Shown one piece after another: positions 9,884 through 17,887 of a stretch of DNA of 64,000 bases (positions within the stretch are counted from its first letter, which is position 1; each line of letters opens with the position of its first letter). The position numbers and the translations under genes are program-made. The notes under the pieces were generated by a model that had not been told where the DNA came from, made no database searches, and worked only from the letters and a program-made list of their open reading frames with translations. Source of the DNA: Burkholderiales bacterium RIFOXYD12_FULL_59_19 (GTDB lineage: Bacteria; Pseudomonadota; Gammaproteobacteria; Burkholderiales; Burkholderiaceae_C); contig MESQ01000004.1 in assembly GCA_001771065.1 (NCBI GenBank), forward strand, positions 1 through 64,000, in the 5' to 3' direction.

Positions 9884-10990
9884 TCAATTGATCGTTGCGC
9901 GAAAAACAATGACAACAGTCGCTGGCGCGGCAACATTTCCCAGCGAAACTGACACGGTTTGGGTGGCGGCTATAAACTGCGCCGGGTCGGTATCTGCCGC
10001 ATCGGTTTGCACCAGGCCGTCGACCACCATGCTCCCCGGCACATAGGTGGTCAGGGCTGGCAGCGGATCGATCAGCGCCAAATTGGATGCGGTTCCTGCA
10101 CCGGAAAGCGTCGCCACAATCTGGTAACTGATCTCCGCGCCCGGCATCACCACGCCGGTACCGCGCGCATCGCGCACCTTGAGCACGGTTTTGTTCATGA
10201 CCAAGCCCAGGCCGCTGGTGATGTAGCTGCCGGTCGCGTCGGCTTGCGCGCGGGCGCTGCCCACCACGGCGAAACCGCCGCCTTGGCCCAAACCTGGAAG
10301 AGCAGTGCCGGGCAAAGCACCGGCCACGCCGACGGTCAGCGCTGCGGCGCCCAGCAGCACGTCACCCTGCAGGTTGTTGGCGACACTTGGTGTGTTGCTG
10401 ATCACGTAAATGGTGATGTTGGTATTGGGTGCCAGGGTCGGGTCGCTGCTACCCGCCACATAAAGCGGGTCCGCATTCGGACCGCTGCCTTGAAAGCCTG
10501 ACAAGGCGCCGCTCTCAAGGTAAATTGAACCGATGCTGCCGTTCAGCGGCGTGTAGTTGCCCGAAGGCAGCGGTGCTGGACCGTTGGTGCGGGTCAAGCC
10601 AAACGCTTCGGAACCATTGCCCCCATTGGTCAGCAAAAATGTCAGCACGGCATTACTTCCCGGCGTCGTGACCGCGATCGGCGTGGCGTCTTGCCAGGTG
10701 AGAACCGGCTGAATGATTTCATCCACCCGGAACGACACGGTGTTGCTGGTTGCTGTGATCGGCGGGCTGGGCCCGACGAGGTAGTTGACCGTTGCCACAT
10801 TGGTAACCATGGTTCCGGCCGTCGTGCCAATGGACCAAACGGGCTGGGACACAAACACCAGCAAGCCCAAGCACCAGCAGAGCCGACCCCACCAGCCACT
10901 CGAAACCATTCCCCTATGTCGTCCTAACATGAGGGTCAGATCTGTGGTGCGCCGCACACCGGGTGCTGCGTTGTAGTCCCCGTGTTTCAT
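9884..10990 (-). CDS. Secreted DUF11-type protein, first gene of the surface cluster
   Basis: 368 residues from the ATG at 10990, which has GAAAG about 11 bases upstream; a TTG at 11005 would add five residues. The leader is unusually long: about 28 charged or polar residues, then a hydrophobic segment (GRLCWCLGLLVFVSQPVWS) with likely cleavage near 53. An internal ATG at residue 28 would give a normal signal peptide and is a real alternative. After cleavage comes TMVTNVATVNYLV (60-72), the motif shared with two neighbours, then beta-rich modules including GAEISYQIVATLSGAGTASNLAL. It ends with VVIVFRATIN. The gene opens the five-gene minus-strand run; 171 bp of non-coding DNA lie upstream and probably hold its promoter. 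Confidence 0.7.
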   Translation of the reverse strand: MKHGDYNAAPGVRRTTDLTLMLGRHRGMVSSGWWGRLCWCLGLLVFVSQPVWSIGTTAGTMVTNVATVNYLVGPSPPITATSNTVSFRVDEIIQPVLTWQDATPIAVTTPGSNAVLTFLLTNGGNGSEAFGLTRTNGPAPLPSGNYTPLNGSIGSIYLESGALSGFQGSGPNADPLYVAGSSDPTLAPNTNITIYVISNTPSVANNLQGDVLLGAAALTVGVAGALPGTALPGLGQGGGFAVVGSARAQADATGSYITSGLGLVMNKTVLKVRDARGTGVVMPGAEISYQIVATLSGAGTASNLALIDPLPALTTYVPGSMVVDGLVQTDAADTDPAQFIAATQTVSVSLGNVAAPATVVIVFRATIN

Positions 10991-11161
10991 GGTGTTTTCT
11001 TTCAAGCCATCGAATTGCGAAAGCAGGCTTGAGTGTGCTGTGCGCCTTCAGTCATGTCTGTGCGGTAACGTACCGTCACAGCGGGGTCAGTCGGGCGGAC
11101 GGGAGGGGCGCTTGCAAGCAGCCAACCGGTAGCCCCGGCTGGTGGTCATCGTCTGTCGGTC

Positions 11162-11617
11162 TTACCTTAGGCCAAAGCGCTCCGAGAATGCTGTCATACG
11201 CGCGCGGTTCTTGCCAAAATCATAATGGCCCAGCAAGGATTGCGAGCGGAAATTGATCTGGCCAGGCTTGGCATCCAGCACAAAATCGACCTGGTCCCTG
11301 AACCCCAGCGGGGTTGTGAAGATCACCTCCAGCCAGACCGGGTCGCTGCGCACAATGGCCGCTTCCGGGTGGCTGGCCAGGGTGGCGCGCAGCAAGGCCA
11401 TACCCTGCGCGGCATTGCCGACATAACGCAGCGCGGGCAGGCCGCTGCTGCCCAGCGAGTTGACACAGTTGCTGCTGCGCGGGCAAGTCAGGTCGGTCGG
11501 GTGGGCATCCGGCCCGAGCCTGATCTCCGGGCCGGCTTCCTGCGCCGCACAAGCGGCAAGCAGGAGCGCGAGCAGCGCTGTGGTGGCTGTTATCAGGCGG
11601 TCAACTTGGCTCAACAT
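11162..11617 (-). CDS. DUF1499 family lipoprotein
   Basis: 151 residues. N-terminal hydrophobic stretch ending LLLAAC (lipobox, Cys23) predicts a lipoprotein. The mature part has LTCPRSSNCVNSLG, YVGNAAQGMALLRATLASHPEA and VWLEVIFTTPLGFRDQVDFVLD, the conserved features of DUF1499. This family is found in many proteobacteria and has no known biochemical role. Its start overlaps the upstream small secreted-protein gene by 7 bp, so the two form an operon. Confidence 0.8.
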   Translation of the reverse strand: MLSQVDRLITATTALLALLLAACAAQEAGPEIRLGPDAHPTDLTCPRSSNCVNSLGSSGLPALRYVGNAAQGMALLRATLASHPEAAIVRSDPVWLEVIFTTPLGFRDQVDFVLDAKPGQINFRSQSLLGHYDFGKNRARMTAFSERFGLR

Positions 11618-11982
11618 GGATAGACCTGTGTCAGTGCATTGGTCATGACCAGGGACACCGGCATGTCGGCTTCATAGACACCCGCGTTGCGTTGGCGCTC
11701 GGCATCAAACAAGTGCCGTGCCATGTGGGGCTCAAGGCTGCGACCTTTGAGGCAGATGACGGCTTTGGCGCCGTTGCGCGCAGCATGTAGCTGCGCCTCC
11801 AGCGCGCCTTCCATCACGCCGACCAGGTAGTAGCTGGCGAAGTTCTCGCCCTGTTCCTCGGTTATTTCCAGCGCCTGCAACTCGCGCAGGCTCATGGCGC
11901 TGGCCTGGCCGACCAACAAGGCACTTACCAGCACAAGCGCGCTGGTTCTTGAGCCGGTACTTGATTTAGAAATGTATTTCAT
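11611..11982 (-). CDS. Small secreted protein of unknown function
   Basis: 123 residues with a signal peptide (about 1-29, cleavage after QASA). The mature part has two Cys (one in AVICLKG, one as the last residue, TQVYPC), which could form a disulfide in the periplasm. The segment NFASYYLVGVMEGALEAQ recalls Rap1a/Tai-type immunity-fold proteins (small periplasmic helical proteins with LxGxxxG patterns); this is a weak resemblance only. It is translationally coupled to the DUF1499 lipoprotein downstream and borders the repeat-rich gene-free stretch upstream. Confidence 0.6.
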   Translation of the reverse strand: MKYISKSSTGSRTSALVLVSALLVGQASAMSLRELQALEITEEQGENFASYYLVGVMEGALEAQLHAARNGAKAVICLKGRSLEPHMARHLFDAERQRNAGVYEADMPVSLVMTNALTQVYPC

Positions 11983-12072
11983 GGCTGTGGTTTGCCTGTG
12001 GTTGCGCTATTTTGCTTCAGGCGCATGTCCGTAACGTCAGCGTGGGTTTGCACCGTAGCCGAACCCGGGTAG

Positions 12073-12099
12073 CCCGGATGAAGCGAAACGCAATCCGGG
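12073..12099. repeat. Short palindromic intergenic repeat (CCCGGAT...ATCCGGG)
   Basis: Perfect 7-bp inverted repeat CCCGGAT/ATCCGGG separated by 13 bases (GAAGCGAAACGCA), within the phrase TAGCCCGGATGAAGCG. As far as I know, near-identical units are scattered through intergenic regions of many proteobacteria. It lies in the 612-bp gene-free stretch 11983-12594. One copy is in this window. Confidence 0.7.
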
Positions 12100-12150
12100 A
12101 TGTCCCGTGCCGGTGCCCAGTGGCAAGCCGGGTCTCGCCCCGGCGGGCGA

Positions 12151-12184
12151 CTTACTTTTCTTTGCTTCGCCAAAGAAAAGTAAG
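12151..12184. repeat. Perfect 14-bp inverted repeat (CTTACTTTTCTTTG hairpin)
   Basis: CTTACTTTTCTTTG, a 6-base spacer (CTTCGC), then CAAAGAAAAGTAAG: a perfect 14-bp stem. From memory, this hairpin with flanking GGCGACCCC text is a recurrent intergenic element of Comamonadaceae genomes; the copy number here is one. It has no U-tract on either side, so it is not a classic terminator. It lies between the small secreted-protein gene and the LysR gene, both on the minus strand. Confidence 0.75.
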
Positions 12185-12235
12185 CAAAAGAAAGGCGACC
12201 CCGCTGTCTGCGACCCTCCGCTACGCTGCGGGCAA

Positions 12236-12328
12236 CCTGCGCTGGGCGAGTTTTGCGGGGGAGTCGCTCGAACTCGCTTCGCTCAGACAATCGCGCCTCC
12301 TGATCCCGCAAAACCCACCCAGCGCAGG
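12236..12328. repeat. Long inverted repeat of the mosaic element
   Basis: Arms 12236-12259 and 12305-12328 (24 bp each) are inverted copies with 22 of 24 positions matching (CCTGCGCTGGG...GTTTTGCGGG). The 45-bp interior contains smaller dyads (GTCGCTCGAACTCGCTTCGCTCAGAC). With the two preceding palindromes it forms a mosaic of about 260 bp. Open frames through this zone read a low-complexity repeat-type translation and are not genes. The remaining gene-free DNA (12329-12594) holds nothing I can assign; a minus-strand fragment there has protein-like composition but no recognised family. Confidence 0.65.
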
Positions 12329-12594
12329 CGCATACAGAAGGGGGTGGGGACACTGGACATCCAACACCCCGCACCTCGTGTTGCTGTGCAGCACACCGTG
12401 CGTGCATGCGGGGTGATGTCAAAGCCGCTGGTGATGTGCGGCCCAAGCCTGGTGTGCAAGCGCTGAACAGCACCTCCATCCGTGCCCGGTTCACTTTTTC
12501 TGCTTGCGCCTCTTCACCAAAGCGTGACAACAGGGCACCATGATCCAGAAATGGGTTGCCGAGAGTTTGCAGAAATTCATGGGTGATGCGGCTG

Positions 12595-13560
12595 CTAAGC
12601 CGTAAGGTTTTTAACACCCGGTTTCTCGATCATGTGCACCCTGCGGATAGCTCCAAGCAGCAGGCTGGCCCCCGGCGTCAGCACATGGTCGGAGCGCATG
12701 ATGAGGCCGTAGCTGTCCATGTTGCAGGGCAGTTCAATCGGCAAAATCGACAGCTCGCCGGATGCCGCGTAATAGCGGGCCACTTCCAGGGGCATCAGGT
12801 GCAAAAAGTCGGTCTGTTGCAGCAGCGCCTTGATCACCGACATGGCGGTGGTTTCAATCACATTGATCGGTGCCGCAAGACCGTTGCGCCTGAACAGCAT
12901 GTCAAACTGGTGGCGCAGGATGCTGCCCCGGGGTGACAGGATCCAGACACTGCTGCCGAGGTCCTGCAGCGTGAGCGCGGTGTGTGCCAGCAGGGGGTGG
13001 CCAAGTCGCACCACCGCACATTCGGTTTCTTCGGACAGGTCTTCGTAGACCAGGTTCAGGTCTTCTTCCTGGGCCGGAATACGCGCGATCAAAAAATCGA
13101 GCCGACCTCGTTTGAGCCCGTCCACCAGCACGTCACTGGTGCCAACTTCGACACCGATGCTCAAGCGCGGTGCCTCGGCCTTGGTCGCGGCAATGGCTTG
13201 TGGCACCAGCGTCATGGACGGCGTCAGGATCACGCCCATTCTGACCTGCCCGGACAAGCCGGCTTGCAGCGCGGCAATGGCGCTCTGGCCTTGCGCCAGG
13301 TTGTCCAGTGCCATCCGGACATGGCGAATGAGTGTCTCGCCATAAATCGTGGGCCGCATGCCTCTGGGCAGTCGCTCAAAAAAGGTCACGCCAAACAGTT
13401 CCTCCATGTCCTTGAGCATCTTCGACGCGGCGGGCTGGCTCATGTGTGTGGCCAGCGCGGCCTGGTGCAGGTTGCGCGATTCGTCGATGGCCATCAACAA
13501 GGCCATCTGGCGGGTTTTGAGTTGGTGGCGGGGACGCCTTGCGGCGTGGCTGTCTTCCAT
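12595..13560 (-). CDS. LysR-family transcriptional regulator of the sugar-acid locus
   Basis: 321 residues. N-terminal winged HTH (about 15-75: LLMAIDESRNLHQAALATHMSQPAASKMLKDME) followed by a LysR substrate-binding domain starting near residue 100 (GQVRMGVI). The slightly offset HTH and sequence style resemble the GbpR/galactose-binding-protein regulator subgroup, which responds to sugars or sugar acids. It is divergently transcribed from the pentonate dehydratase gene across a 132-bp intergenic region holding an AT-rich dyad. I infer that it activates the catabolic genes in response to the sugar acid or a keto-acid intermediate and regulates itself; no effector can be named. Confidence 0.85.
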   Translation of the reverse strand: MEDSHAARRPRHQLKTRQMALLMAIDESRNLHQAALATHMSQPAASKMLKDMEELFGVTFFERLPRGMRPTIYGETLIRHVRMALDNLAQGQSAIAALQAGLSGQVRMGVILTPSMTLVPQAIAATKAEAPRLSIGVEVGTSDVLVDGLKRGRLDFLIARIPAQEEDLNLVYEDLSEETECAVVRLGHPLLAHTALTLQDLGSSVWILSPRGSILRHQFDMLFRRNGLAAPINVIETTAMSVIKALLQQTDFLHLMPLEVARYYAASGELSILPIELPCNMDSYGLIMRSDHVLTPGASLLLGAIRRVHMIEKPGVKNLTA

Positions 13561-13585
13561 GTGCGGGCCTCCAGTCTGACTATTC

Positions 13586-13605
13586 TGATATAAAAAAGTA
13601 TATCA
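13586..13605. promoter_or_regulatory. Candidate LysR operator dyad
   Basis: TGATATA (13586-13592), six bases, TATATCA (13599-13605): a perfect 7-bp dyad in an AT-rich island of otherwise G+C-rich DNA, between the divergent LysR and dehydratase genes. LysR-type proteins bind interrupted dyads of T-N11-A form in this position, and TATATCA contains such an end. It is 26 bp from the regulator start and about 88 bp from the dehydratase start, which suits autorepression plus activation. Inferred from sequence and location only. Confidence 0.5.
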
Positions 13606-13692
13606 AAAGATAAGAAATATTCACTTGTTTTGTATGGATCAAGCGCCTACGATGCGGCCACTTGTGATTCACACTGACTTGAAAGACGTTCC

Positions 13693-15441
13693 ATGTCCCC
13701 AACACCCAAGAAACCCCTGCGTTCTGCTGCCTGGTTTGGTACTGCCGACAAAAACGGCTTCATGTACCGCAGCTGGATGAAAAATCAGGGCATCCCTGAC
13801 CATGAGTTCCAGGGCAAGCCGATCATTGGCATTTGTAACACCTGGTCTGAATTGACGCCCTGCAACGCGCACTTTCGCAAGATTGCCGAGCATGTGAAGC
13901 GCGGCATTTCCGAGGCCGGCGGCTTTCCGGTCGAGTTTCCGGTGTTCTCCAACGGCGAGTCCAACCTGCGCCCAACTGCCATGTTGACGCGCAACCTGGC
14001 CAGCATGGACGTGGAGGAATCCATTCGCGGCAATCCGATGGACGCGGTGGTGCTGTTGGTCGGTTGCGACAAGACCACCCCGGCGCTGTTGATGGGCGCC
14101 GCCAGTTGCGACATTCCCACCATTGTGGTCACCGGCGGCCCCATGTTGAACGGCAAACACGAGGGCCGCGACATCGGTTCCGGCACCGTGGTCTGGCAAT
14201 TGCATGAAGCGGTCAAGGCAGGCAAAATTTCGCTCAATGAATTCATGTCGGCCGAAGCCGGCATGTCGCGCTCGGCCGGCACCTGCAACACCATGGGCAC
14301 GGCTTCCACCATGGCGTGTATGGCCGAGGCACTGGGCACCTCGCTGCCGCACAATGCCGCCATTCCGGCGGTCGATGCACGCCGTTACGTGCTGGCGCAC
14401 ATGTCGGGCATGCGGATTGTGGACATGGTTTGGGAAGATCTCAAACTGTCCAAAATCCTGACCCGCGAGGCCTTTGAGAACGCCATTCGTGTCAACGCCG
14501 CCGTGGGTGGCTCCACCAATGCCGCCATTCACCTCAAGGCCATTGCCGGGCGTATCGGCGTGCCGCTGGAACTCGATGACTGGACGACGGTTGGTCGGGG
14601 CACACCCACGCTGGTTGATTTGCAGCCCTCGGGGCGCTTTTTGATGGAGGATTTTTACTATGCGGGCGGTCTGCCTGCCGTGCTGCGTCGTATGGGCGAG
14701 GGCGGTCTGCTGCCCCACAAGAACGCCCTGACGGTCAATGGCAAGTCGATCTGGGATAACGTGCTGGACGCCCCGATCCACAACGCCGAAGTCATTCGTT
14801 CGCTGGATAACCCATTGGTCAAGGACGGTAGCCTGTGTATTCTGCGCGGTAACCTGGCGCCGCGTGGGGCCGTGCTCAAACCCTCTGCGGCCACGCCGGC
14901 GCTGATGAAGCACCGCGGCCAAGCTGTGGTGTTTGAGGATTTTGACCACTACAAGGCGCGTATCGTCGATCCGGACCTGGTGGTCGACGCCAACTCCGTG
15001 CTCGTCATGAAGAACTGCGGCCCCAAGGGTTACCCCGGCATGGCCGAAGTCGGCAACATGGGCTTGCCGCCCAAACTGCTGGCGCAGGGCATCACCGACA
15101 TGGTGCGGATTTCAGACGCCCGCATGAGCGGCACCGCTTACGGCACGGTGGTGTTACATGTGGCGCCAGAAGCGGCCGCTGGTGGGCCCCTGGCCATTGT
15201 GCAGGACGGCGACTGGATTGCGCTGGACAGTTTTGCTGGCAAGCTGGAACTCGAAGTGAGTGATACCGAGATCGCCCTGCGATTGGCGGCGCGGCAAGCG
15301 CAGCAGACGAGCGCGCCGGTGGCGCCCAAGAGCGGCTACCAGCAGCTCTACATCGACCGGGTGTTACAAGCCGACGAAGGCTGCGATTTTGATTTTTTGG
15401 TGGGCTGCCGCGGCGCCGACGTGCCCAAGCATTCACATTGA
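13693..15441 (+). CDS. IlvD/Edd-family sugar-acid dehydratase (probable L-arabonate/pentonate dehydratase)
   Basis: 582 residues, the usual length for aldonate dehydratases of the IlvD/Edd family. These cytoplasmic Fe-S enzymes remove water from aldonic acids to give 2-keto-3-deoxy acids. Cys57, Cys125 and Cys198 fit the three cluster ligands, with the same 68- and 73-residue spacings I recall for Rhizobium L-arabonate and Caulobacter D-xylonate dehydratases (2Fe-2S type). The active-site segment ISDARMSGTAYGTVVLHVAPE is intact. The start is the ATG after GACGTTCC. The 2-keto-3-deoxyarabonate dehydratase gene follows after 25 bp, supporting a pentonate substrate. Whether it prefers arabonate, xylonate or fuconate cannot be decided. 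Confidence 0.85.
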   Translation: MSPTPKKPLRSAAWFGTADKNGFMYRSWMKNQGIPDHEFQGKPIIGICNTWSELTPCNAHFRKIAEHVKRGISEAGGFPVEFPVFSNGESNLRPTAMLTRNLASMDVEESIRGNPMDAVVLLVGCDKTTPALLMGAASCDIPTIVVTGGPMLNGKHEGRDIGSGTVVWQLHEAVKAGKISLNEFMSAEAGMSRSAGTCNTMGTASTMACMAEALGTSLPHNAAIPAVDARRYVLAHMSGMRIVDMVWEDLKLSKILTREAFENAIRVNAAVGGSTNAAIHLKAIAGRIGVPLELDDWTTVGRGTPTLVDLQPSGRFLMEDFYYAGGLPAVLRRMGEGGLLPHKNALTVNGKSIWDNVLDAPIHNAEVIRSLDNPLVKDGSLCILRGNLAPRGAVLKPSAATPALMKHRGQAVVFEDFDHYKARIVDPDLVVDANSVLVMKNCGPKGYPGMAEVGNMGLPPKLLAQGITDMVRISDARMSGTAYGTVVLHVAPEAAAGGPLAIVQDGDWIALDSFAGKLELEVSDTEIALRLAARQAQQTSAPVAPKSGYQQLYIDRVLQADEGCDFDFLVGCRGADVPKHSH

Positions 15442-15466
15442 CCCGGCCATTCAAACGGTGATCCGC

Positions 15467-16396
15467 ATGACAACAAACATCCCAGCCCGCTACCAGGGCG
15501 TTTTCCCGGTCGTCCCGACCACCTTCTTTGAGGACGGTGCGCTGGACCTGGTCAGCCAGAAGCGTTGTGTCGATTTCATGATCGATGCCGGCTCCAACGG
15601 CCTGTGTATCCTGGCTAATTTTTCCGAGCAATTTTTGCTCTCAGACGACGAGCGCGAAGTGCTGACCCGCACGATCCTTGAACACGTGGCCGCTCGGGTA
15701 CCGGTGATCGTTACCACCTCCCATTTCAGCACGCAGGTGTGCGCTCAGCGCAGTCGGCGCGCGCAGGCGCAAGGCGCCGCCATGGTGATGGTGATGCCGC
15801 CCTACCATGGCGCCACGTTCCGGGTGTCCGAGGAGAAAATTTATGAGTTCTATGCGGGTGTGTCAGACGCCATTGACATTCCCATCATGGTTCAGGATGC
15901 GCCTGCCAGCGGCACGCCTTTGTCCGCTGCCTTTCTGGCTCGTATGGCCAAAGAGATCGCACAGGTAGCCTATTTCAAGATCGAAACCCCGGCTGCGGCC
16001 TCCAAGTTGAGGGAATTGATCCGCCTTGGCGGTGACGCTGTTGAGGGCCCGTGGGACGGCGAGGAAGCGATCACCCTGCTGCCCGATCTGGACGCGGGTG
16101 CCACCGGTGCCATGACCGGCGGCGCCTACCCCGATGGCATCCGCCTGATCATGGACGCCTACACCGCGGGCCGGCGCGAGGACGCCATGGCGTTGTACCA
16201 GCAATGGTTGCCGCTGATCAATTTCGAGAACCGTCAGGGCGGCATCCTGAGTGCCAAGGCCCTGATGAAAGAGGGCTGCGTCATTGCCTGCGAGGCACCG
16301 CGCCACCCCTGGCCTGCCATGCACCCGGCGGTGCGCACCGGCCTGATCGAGGTTGCCCAGCGCCTGAACCCGATGGTGCTGCGCTGGGGCAAGTAA
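15467..16396 (+). CDS. araD: 2-keto-3-deoxy-L-arabonate dehydratase (DHDPS family)
   Basis: 309 residues, (beta/alpha)8 barrel of the dihydrodipicolinate-synthase superfamily. It should convert 2-keto-3-deoxypentonate to alpha-ketoglutaric semialdehyde by dehydration and deamination-like chemistry through a Schiff base. Lys171 (VAYFKIETP) is the Schiff-base lysine. The usual YNxP tyrosine motif of aldolase members is replaced by VQDAP (142-146), as expected for the KDA-dehydratase branch rather than a lyase. The ATG at 15467 gives the family length; the open frame runs further upstream into the dehydratase gene but without a homologous start. Product and substrate fit its neighbours on both sides. 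The symbol follows the Azospirillum pathway name and must not be confused with ribulose-phosphate epimerase. Confidence 0.85.
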   Translation: MTTNIPARYQGVFPVVPTTFFEDGALDLVSQKRCVDFMIDAGSNGLCILANFSEQFLLSDDEREVLTRTILEHVAARVPVIVTTSHFSTQVCAQRSRRAQAQGAAMVMVMPPYHGATFRVSEEKIYEFYAGVSDAIDIPIMVQDAPASGTPLSAAFLARMAKEIAQVAYFKIETPAAASKLRELIRLGGDAVEGPWDGEEAITLLPDLDAGATGAMTGGAYPDGIRLIMDAYTAGRREDAMALYQQWLPLINFENRQGGILSAKALMKEGCVIACEAPRHPWPAMHPAVRTGLIEVAQRLNPMVLRWGK

Positions 16397-16416
16397 ATCC
16401 ACAAGAACGAGAACAC

Positions 16417-17865
16417 ATGACCATGCACATTCAAAAACACGACAACCTGATCAATGGCCAATGGGTCGCAGGGGCCAAGTATGCACCCAACATCAACCCG
16501 TCCAACCTGGCGGACGTGATCGGTGACTACGCCCAGGCTGATGCCGCGCAGCTTGACGCTGCCGTCCAGGCCGCACAGGCCGCCTTTCCTGCCTGGTCCA
16601 CCGGGAACGTCCAGGCCAGAGCCGATGCGCTGGACAAGATCGGCACCGAAATCCTGGCCCGGCGCGAAGAACTTGGCACCCTGCTGGCGCGCGAAGAAGG
16701 CAAGACCAAACCCGAAGGCATTGGCGAGGTAACCCGCGCCGGCAATATTTTCAAATTTTTCGCTGGCGAGTGTCTGCGCCTGAGCGGTGAAATCCTGCCC
16801 TCGGTGCGCTCCGGCGTCAGCGTCGAGATCACGCGTGAACCGGTGGGTGTGGTCGGCCTGATCACGCCCTGGAACTTCCCCATCGCCATCCCCGCCTGGA
16901 AGACTGCCCCGGCGCTGGCCTATGGCAACTGCGTGGTGCTCAAACCGGCTGACCTGGTGCCCGGCTGTGCCTGGGCGCTGGCCGAGATCATCAGCCGCAG
17001 CGGTATTCCAGCGGGTGTCTTCAACCTGGTGATGGGCCGCGGCAGCGTCATCGGCGATCCGCTCGTGAATCACCCCGGCATCAACGCCATCAGCTTCACT
17101 GGCTCGCAAGGTGTGGGTGGACGCATTGCCCAGCAATGCGCGCTGAATCTCAAGAAAGTGCAGCTCGAGATGGGCGGCAAGAACCCACAAGTGATCCTGG
17201 ACGATGCCGACTTGGCTCAGGCGGTGGAGCTCAGCGTGCAAAGCGCTTTCTTCTCGACTGGCCAGCGCTGTACCGCGGCCAGCCGGCTGATCGTCACTGA
17301 CGGCATTTATTCCAAGTTTCTCGACGCCATGCAACAGCGTATGGCCAGCCTCAAGATTGGGGACGCGCTGGCTGCCGGCGTCGATATTGGCCCGGTGGCA
17401 TCCCTTGCCCAGCTGGAGCAGGACCTGGCTTATGTCCAGATTGGCAAAGCCGAAGGCGCGTTATTGGTCGCTGGTGGTGAGCGATTAACGCTGGGCACCG
17501 ATGGTTTTTTCATGACGCCGGCGCTGTTGACCGACGCCACGGCTGCCATGCGCATCAACTGTGAGGAAGTGTTCGGCCCGGTGGTCAGCATCATCCGGGT
17601 CAAGGGTTATGACGAGGCGCTGGCAGAAGCCAACAACACGCCCTATGGGCTCACAAGCGGCATTGCCACCACCTCGTTGAAATACGCCACGCATTTCAAG
17701 CGTCACAGTCAGGCCGGCATGGTGATGGTGAACCTGCCCACCGCCGGGGTTGATTACCACGTGCCGTTTGGTGGCCGCAAGGGCTCCAGCCATGGCTCGC
17801 GCGAGCAGGGACGTTATGCGCAGGAGTTCTTCACCACGGTGAAAACCACTTATGTCAGCAACTAA
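16417..17865 (+). CDS. Alpha-ketoglutaric semialdehyde dehydrogenase (ALDH superfamily)
   Basis: 482 residues. NAD(P)-dependent aldehyde dehydrogenase with the catalytic set Asn153 (TPWNFP), Glu251 (LEMGGKNP) and Cys285 (FSTGQRCTAASR). Placed 20 bp after the KDA dehydratase, it should oxidise alpha-ketoglutaric semialdehyde to 2-oxoglutarate, feeding the citric acid cycle and completing the three-step non-phosphorylative route. The start at 16417 (MTMH) follows AAGAACGAGAACAC; the ATG two codons later is an alternative. Sequence style (VRSGVSVEITREPVGVVGLITPWNFP) matches KGSA dehydrogenases rather than betaine aldehyde dehydrogenases. Confidence 0.85.
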   Translation: MTMHIQKHDNLINGQWVAGAKYAPNINPSNLADVIGDYAQADAAQLDAAVQAAQAAFPAWSTGNVQARADALDKIGTEILARREELGTLLAREEGKTKPEGIGEVTRAGNIFKFFAGECLRLSGEILPSVRSGVSVEITREPVGVVGLITPWNFPIAIPAWKTAPALAYGNCVVLKPADLVPGCAWALAEIISRSGIPAGVFNLVMGRGSVIGDPLVNHPGINAISFTGSQGVGGRIAQQCALNLKKVQLEMGGKNPQVILDDADLAQAVELSVQSAFFSTGQRCTAASRLIVTDGIYSKFLDAMQQRMASLKIGDALAAGVDIGPVASLAQLEQDLAYVQIGKAEGALLVAGGERLTLGTDGFFMTPALLTDATAAMRINCEEVFGPVVSIIRVKGYDEALAEANNTPYGLTSGIATTSLKYATHFKRHSQAGMVMVNLPTAGVDYHVPFGGRKGSSHGSREQGRYAQEFFTTVKTTYVSN

Positions 17866-17887
17866 AACCTATCCTGGAGCAAACACC

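Noticed and set aside
11979-12617. 212-residue minus-strand open frame covering the repeat region
   Set aside because: Its middle translates the palindromic repeat DNA and its ends overlap real genes; no domain is recognisable.
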